From Viridibacterium sp047600765 (lineage in GTDB: Bacteria > Pseudomonadota > Gammaproteobacteria > Burkholderiales > Rhodocyclaceae): a DNA stretch of 64,000 nt. The position numbers and the translations under genes are program-made. How positions within the stretch are numbered: the stretch's first letter is position 1; each line of letters starts with the position of its first letter. Under the pieces are notes generated by a model. The model did no database searches and had not been told where the DNA came from. It worked only from the letters and a program-made list of their open reading frames with translations. Below are positions 59,895 to 64,000 of the stretch, piece after piece. The DNA lies in assembly GCA_047600765.1 (NCBI GenBank), contig JASGKF010000001.1, positions 1,364,001-1,428,000 of the forward strand, given 5' to 3'.

Positions 59895-61004
59895 TTACTT
59901 GAGGGGCACCCACTTGCCAGCCTTGAAGGTGTAGACCGTCACGACGCCGTCTTTCAGGTCGCCCTTCTCGTCGAACTTGATCACGCCCGACACGCCCTTG
60001 TGCGAAGCCTTCTTCAGCGAAGCCAGGTACTTGGCGGGTTCCACCGAGCCGGCGGCCTTCATCGCTTCGATGACGGTCGACGTGGCGTCGTAGGAGTACG
60101 GCGAGTAAGCCTGCACCTCGGCATTGAAGCGCGCCTTGAAGCGGTCCTTGAACTTGGCATCGGGCATGGAGTCGAGCGGCACGCCCGGTTGCGTGCAGTA
60201 GGCGCTGCCTTCGGTGATGGAATCGCCGGCCAGCTTGATCAGCTCGGGCGTACATCCGCCGTCACCCATCAGGAAGGTGGCCTTGATGCCCAGCTGCTTG
60301 ATCTGCTTGGCCATCGGGCCGCCCTGCGGGTCCATGCCGCCGAAGAAGATCACGTCGGGCGAAGCCGACTTCACCTTGGTCAGGATGGTCATGAAGTCAT
60401 TGGCCTTGTCGGTGGTGAACTCACGCGAAGTAATCGCGCCGCCACCGGCCTTGACGGCCTTCTCGAATTCATCGGCGAGGCCCTGGCCGTAGGCCGAGCG
60501 GTCGTCGATGACGGCAACCTTCTTGCCGAGCTTGGTCAGTGCGAACTTGGCGGCGGCAGGGCCTTGCTTGCCGTCATGCGCCATGACGCGGAAGACGTTC
60601 TCGAAACCCTGTTGCGTCAGCGTGGGGTTGGTGGCCGACGGGGAGATCATCACCAGGCCAGCCTGGTTGTAGATGCGCGATGCGGGGATGGTGGTGCCCG
60701 AATTCATGTGGCCGATGACGGCCTTCACGCCGGCATCGACGAGGCGCTGTGCCACGGCCGTGCCCTGCTTCGGGTCCGCCTGGTCGTCTTCGCCGACCAG
60801 TTCGAACTTGACCTTCTTGCCTGCGATGGTCACGCCCTTCTTGTTGTAGTCCTCGATGGCGAGGCGCACGCCGTTCTCGGTGTCCTTGCCAAGGTGGGCT
60901 TGCGCGCCGGTGAGCGGCGCCGAGCTGCCGATCTTCACAACCAGTTCCTGAGCCTGCACGACACCTACGCTGAGCAGGGCCAGCGCAACGATGGATTTCT
61001 TCAT
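59895..61004 (-). CDS. livK: Branched-chain amino acid ABC transporter substrate-binding protein
   Basis: A 369-residue periplasmic binding protein. Signal peptide MKKSIVALALLSVGVVQA, then VVKIGSSAPLTGAQAHLGKDTENGVRLAIEDYN, VIGHMNSGTTIPASRIYNQAG and ISPSATNPTLTQQGFENVFR, all typical of Leu/Ile/Val-binding proteins. A GGAGGTG ribosome binding site precedes the ATG at 61004, which fixes the start two codons inside the longest frame. It is the first gene of livK-HMGF. Confidence 0.94.
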   Translation of the reverse strand: MKKSIVALALLSVGVVQAQELVVKIGSSAPLTGAQAHLGKDTENGVRLAIEDYNKKGVTIAGKKVKFELVGEDDQADPKQGTAVAQRLVDAGVKAVIGHMNSGTTIPASRIYNQAGLVMISPSATNPTLTQQGFENVFRVMAHDGKQGPAAAKFALTKLGKKVAVIDDRSAYGQGLADEFEKAVKAGGGAITSREFTTDKANDFMTILTKVKSASPDVIFFGGMDPQGGPMAKQIKQLGIKATFLMGDGGCTPELIKLAGDSITEGSAYCTQPGVPLDSMPDAKFKDRFKARFNAEVQAYSPYSYDATSTVIEAMKAAGSVEPAKYLASLKKASHKGVSGVIKFDEKGDLKDGVVTVYTFKAGKWVPLK

Positions 61005-61124
61005 GAACACCTCCGCTAAATTGGTTGCGCCTGTCGGCGATCTTCAGGCTCGTACAGCGACGACAGCCCGCGAGGGGATGTTACAGAAATTCGGAGCGCT
61101 ATAGACCAGCCGCGTGCAATCGAT

Positions 61125-63332
61125 TCACGAGGCCAGCGGTACCTGAGCGGGCGCCACGAGGGGCTGCAGCGGCCGGCCGTCGGCCAGCAAGTGATCGATG
61201 GTCGTCTGCAGCACGCGGTGCAGGGCTGCCTCCTCGATCGGTTTGACGAGGAATTCGTTCATGCCGGCCGCGATGCAGCTCTCGCGGTCCGACGCGCTGG
61301 CATTCGCCGTCAGCGCCGCCACCGTCACCTGCGGACGCAACACCTGCGCCCCCGGCAGGCCACCGGCGCGAATCGCCCGCGTGGCGTCGTAACCGTCCAT
61401 GACGGGCATGCGCGCATCCATCAGCACGATGTCGAAGTCGGTGCGCGCCAGTGCGTGCAGTGCCTGCAGGCCGTCGCTCGCCATCTCTACCGTGTGGCCC
61501 AGATCCTCCAGCAGGTCGCCGATGATCAGGCGATTCACCTCGTCATCTTCGGCACACAGGATGGACAAACGATGCGACTGCGCAAACGTGGCGGGCGCCG
61601 CAAGGGTCTGTGGCGTTCCGGGCATCATCGGCAGGTCGAAGCGGAAGGTGCTGCCCCTGCCCTCCACACTCTGCACCGAGATCGAACCGCCCATCGCGCC
61701 CACCAGCTGCTGGCAGATGGCCAGCCCCAGGCCCGTGCCACCGAAGCGACGCGTCGTCGAACTGTCGGCCTGCTGGAAGACCTGGAAGATCGTCGGGATG
61801 GCCTTGGTCGCGATGCCCACGCCCGAGTCCTCAACCTCGAAGCGCACCCAGGCATGCCCGTCGAACGAGGCCAGCGGCATCACACGGATCTCGACCTTGC
61901 CCTGCAAGGTGAACTTCATGGCATTGCCGACCAGGTTGAGCAGCAACTGCCGCAGCCGCGTCGGATCCCCCTTCACCCAGGCCGGCACGCCCGGTGCGAT
62001 GCTCACTTCGAATGACACCTTGCCCTCACCAGCTGCCTCGGCAAACGGCTGGCAGCAATCCTTCACCAGTAGCGGCAACTCGAAGTCGATGCTCTCCAGG
62101 CGCAGCTCGCCGGCCTCTATCTTCGAGAAGTCGAGAATGTCGTTGAGGATTGCCAGCAGCGACTCCGCGCTGCGCATGCCCACGCCCAGGCTGTTGCGCT
62201 CGCCCTCGGGCAGCGTCGGGCTGCGCATCACCTTGCGCAGCATGCCGATCACACCATTCAGCGGCGTGCGGATCTCATGACTCATGCTGGCGAGGAACAG
62301 CGACTTCGCGCGGCTCGCCTGCTCAGCGCGGCGCTCGGCCTGCCGCCATGAGGTCACGTCGATATTCGCGCCCACGATGACCTGACGGCCCTCGGCATCC
62401 AGACAGGCGCGCTTGGAGATGATGCGGAACAGTTCGGCCCCCGTTTCAGGATGTGGCCGCACCTCTTCCTTCAGCACCACACGTCCCTGCAGCACCTCGG
62501 CATCCTCGGCGCCGACGGACTTCGCAATCACATCGGCAACGGCTTCACTCAGCGGCTTGGCCGAGGTGGGGTGGATGGACGAATCGCCGATGATGGATTC
62601 ACGCGGCACACCACGCTCGTCGACAAAGGCGTCATTCACCAGCAGGTAGCGGCTGTTCGAGTCCTTGACGTAGACCGGGTGTGGCATCACGTCGATGAGG
62701 CGTTGCGTGTAGGCACGGATACGGTCGGCGCGCTCGCGTTCGCGATCCAGCGCACTCTGCAGGCTGCGCTGGGCGCGGCGCAGGTCGGTGATGTCGTGGC
62801 TGGTGCCGATCACCACGGGACGCCCGTCCACATCTCGCCCGGCGCGCTTGGTATGGATGCGGCAGACCTCGCCACCCGTGCGCGGATGCACGCGCCACTC
62901 TTCCTTGTAGATGTTCTCGCCGGCCAGCACGCGCGCATCTTCGTCGAGCGAATCCTGCGTCACCATGTACGAGGTACCGACCAGCTCGGCACAGGTCCGC
63001 CCGCGATCTTTCGCGAACTCTTCGTTCACGAAGCGGAATTCACCCGCCGCATCGCGCACGTAGATCATCACGGCGCTCGCATCGAGAATCTGCTGGATGT
63101 AGGCCTGCCAGCGTTCGGTCTCGGCCTGCGGCGTGCCGAAACGATCATCCGCACCCCAGCGCGCAGCGGCTATATCGCCACCGCCCGACAACAGCATCCA
63201 GGCCGGCCAGGCCGCCGCGATCAGCAAACCCATCAGCGCCACCGAGAGGTGCCAGCCCAATGAAATGGCCGCAGCTGTCAGCAAGATGGCCAACAAGGAC
63301 AGCGCAGCAAGGAACGGGTTTGCAGCCTTCAT
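61125..63332 (-). CDS. Hybrid sensor histidine kinase with two PAS domains and a receiver
   Basis: A 735-residue hybrid kinase. Two hydrophobic segments lie in the first 52 residues with very little between them, so sensing is probably cytoplasmic or within the membrane. PAS domains span about 75-190 and 205-325 (each with PAC-like RIHTKRAGRDVDGRPVVIG and RIISKRACLDAEGRQVIVG). HisKA has H352 in SMSHEIRTPLNG, then the ATPase domain (FEVEDSGVGI, GTGLGLAICQQLV) and a receiver with D639 in VLMDARMPVMDG. No phosphotransfer (HPt) domain is attached, so a separate one is needed. It lies just upstream of livK by orientation but with no evident link. Confidence 0.93.
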   Translation of the reverse strand: MKAANPFLAALSLLAILLTAAAISLGWHLSVALMGLLIAAAWPAWMLLSGGGDIAAARWGADDRFGTPQAETERWQAYIQQILDASAVMIYVRDAAGEFRFVNEEFAKDRGRTCAELVGTSYMVTQDSLDEDARVLAGENIYKEEWRVHPRTGGEVCRIHTKRAGRDVDGRPVVIGTSHDITDLRRAQRSLQSALDRERERADRIRAYTQRLIDVMPHPVYVKDSNSRYLLVNDAFVDERGVPRESIIGDSSIHPTSAKPLSEAVADVIAKSVGAEDAEVLQGRVVLKEEVRPHPETGAELFRIISKRACLDAEGRQVIVGANIDVTSWRQAERRAEQASRAKSLFLASMSHEIRTPLNGVIGMLRKVMRSPTLPEGERNSLGVGMRSAESLLAILNDILDFSKIEAGELRLESIDFELPLLVKDCCQPFAEAAGEGKVSFEVSIAPGVPAWVKGDPTRLRQLLLNLVGNAMKFTLQGKVEIRVMPLASFDGHAWVRFEVEDSGVGIATKAIPTIFQVFQQADSSTTRRFGGTGLGLAICQQLVGAMGGSISVQSVEGRGSTFRFDLPMMPGTPQTLAAPATFAQSHRLSILCAEDDEVNRLIIGDLLEDLGHTVEMASDGLQALHALARTDFDIVLMDARMPVMDGYDATRAIRAGGLPGAQVLRPQVTVAALTANASASDRESCIAAGMNEFLVKPIEEAALHRVLQTTIDHLLADGRPLQPLVAPAQVPLAS

Positions 63333-63557
63333 GTCACTCCGCCCGGCGAACCGGCAGGTTTGAGGGGGCGCTACCAGCGCATGTTCACAGGTCGGGGAAA
63401 AGCGGACACGCCCTGACGCTTACGACACGCAGCTGCCGGACTTGATGACCGGTCACATATTCTGGCGTCAGATCAGCTGAAAAGGTAGATACCCGTTGCC
63501 GCGCGCAGGGCGGCGCTGCGTTCTTCACGCGCTGCGTCCATTGCAACCCGCACATCC

Positions 63558-64000
63558 TCAGGTCCGCTGAGCGCGTCCACCCCACGGCCCACGCACCCTG
63601 CGCCGCGTTGCATGGGCATGGCCCAGCCAGCCGCGCCAGTGCCAGCGCGCGGCCATGCTGAGGCCGCGTATCCATTCGTCCGCCGCAAAGGCCAGCCACA
63701 CCCCCGGCAGGCCCCAGCCAAGATGCACGCCCAGCCACCAGGCCAGCCCCACCGCCACCACGAACATGGACACCACGCCGGCCAGCACCGGGAAGCGCGC
63801 GTCGCCCGTGGCGCGCAGCCCGTTGATGACCACCAGGTTGAAGGTGCGCCCCGGCTCCAGCAGCAGGCATAGCCACAGCAACTGGGCGCCCGCCTCGACG
63901 ATCTGCTCGTCCTGCGTGAACAGGCGCAGCAGGGGTTTGCCCGCCAGCGCCGCCAGCAAGGCCACCCCCAGCGTGATGCCCAACCCCCAGCGCATGGCCG
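63558..64000 (-). CDS. MATE family efflux transporter (C-terminal part, cut by window end)
   Basis: The last 145 or more residues of a multidrug/toxin extrusion pump, including GLGITLGVALLAALAGKPLL, FNLVVINGLRATGDARFPVLAG and MFVVAVGLAWWLGVHLGWGL, the last four membrane helices of the MATE fold. The NGLRATGDARFP loop is characteristic. The full protein would be around 450 residues; the N-terminal part is beyond the window. The tail is Arg-rich. The gap to the hybrid kinase (63333-63557) shows no gene. Confidence 0.88.
   Translation of the reverse strand, partial: AMRWGLGITLGVALLAALAGKPLLRLFTQDEQIVEAGAQLLWLCLLLEPGRTFNLVVINGLRATGDARFPVLAGVVSMFVVAVGLAWWLGVHLGWGLPGVWLAFAADEWIRGLSMAARWHWRGWLGHAHATRRRVRGPWGGRAQRT

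Noticed and set aside
1..64000. CRISPR arrays, tRNA or rRNA genes, prophage or insertion sequences
   Set aside because: I found no direct-repeat array with spacers, no tRNA-like or rRNA-like sequence and no transposase or phage structural gene.

Overview
The window is high-GC bacterial chromosome that reads as a betaproteobacterium, most likely of the Rhodocyclales. The evidence is the gene order pilM-N-O-P-Q divergent from mrcA and followed by cyaY-lptM-lysA, the rsmB-DUF4390-ntrY order, the MaoC-Pta fusion beside ackA, and several PEP-CTERM exoproteins. There is no rRNA, tRNA, CRISPR array, prophage or insertion sequence that I can recognise. The genus assignment is inference.

Layout. 1-6 kb: an FMN split-barrel protein overlapping a split-barrel/GAF protein, a REPIN-like repeat, a type II NADH dehydrogenase, an alpha/beta hydrolase, an SDR oxidoreductase and an AraC regulator. 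6-10.6 kb: leuC-leuD-(membrane protein)-leuB on the minus strand, divergent from an MmyB-type regulator. 10.6-38 kb is dominated by nitrate and nitrite assimilation: a ModE-like regulator, a glutamine amidotransferase, a 1407-residue nitrate reductase fused to a CysJ-like flavoprotein, nirB-nirD (Rieske type), a Tat-exported protein with two NarX-like P-boxes, a NarK-type transporter, a PP2C/serine-threonine kinase fusion, and a second nirB-nirD set with a cluster-less NirD. Inserted in this stretch are two PEP-CTERM genes, a secreted protein with a Cys-paired tandem repeat, a CoA-binding protein, aroE, rsmB, a DUF4390 gene and ntrY. An MCP and a single-Cache protein close it. 38-48 kb: pilMNOPQ, mrcA, cyaY, lptM, lysA and an HslR-like S4 protein. 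48-56 kb: CBS, hemerythrin, queC, a third PEP-CTERM gene, ackA, the MaoC-Pta fusion, glmU and a thioesterase. 56-64 kb: livK and livHMGF for branched-chain amino acid uptake, a hybrid histidine kinase and the end of a MATE transporter.

How it fits together. NarK imports nitrate, the NasA fusion reduces it to nitrite, and NirBD reduces nitrite to ammonium. I read GG-N10-GC sigma-54-type elements in front of nasA, both nirB genes and all three PEP-CTERM genes, which suggests that nitrogen assimilation and exoprotein/exopolysaccharide functions are both under RpoN. The nasA promoter also carries a near-ideal ModE-type palindrome at the predicted transcription start, with a TOBE-less ModE-like gene beside it. 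The twin P-box protein, the PP2C-kinase fusion, the orphan NtrY and an ANTAR-like hairpin before the second nirB are candidate regulatory parts.

Two genes, the second nirB and one PEP-CTERM gene, each carry one apparent extra base that breaks the frame. These may be real mutations or sequencing errors.
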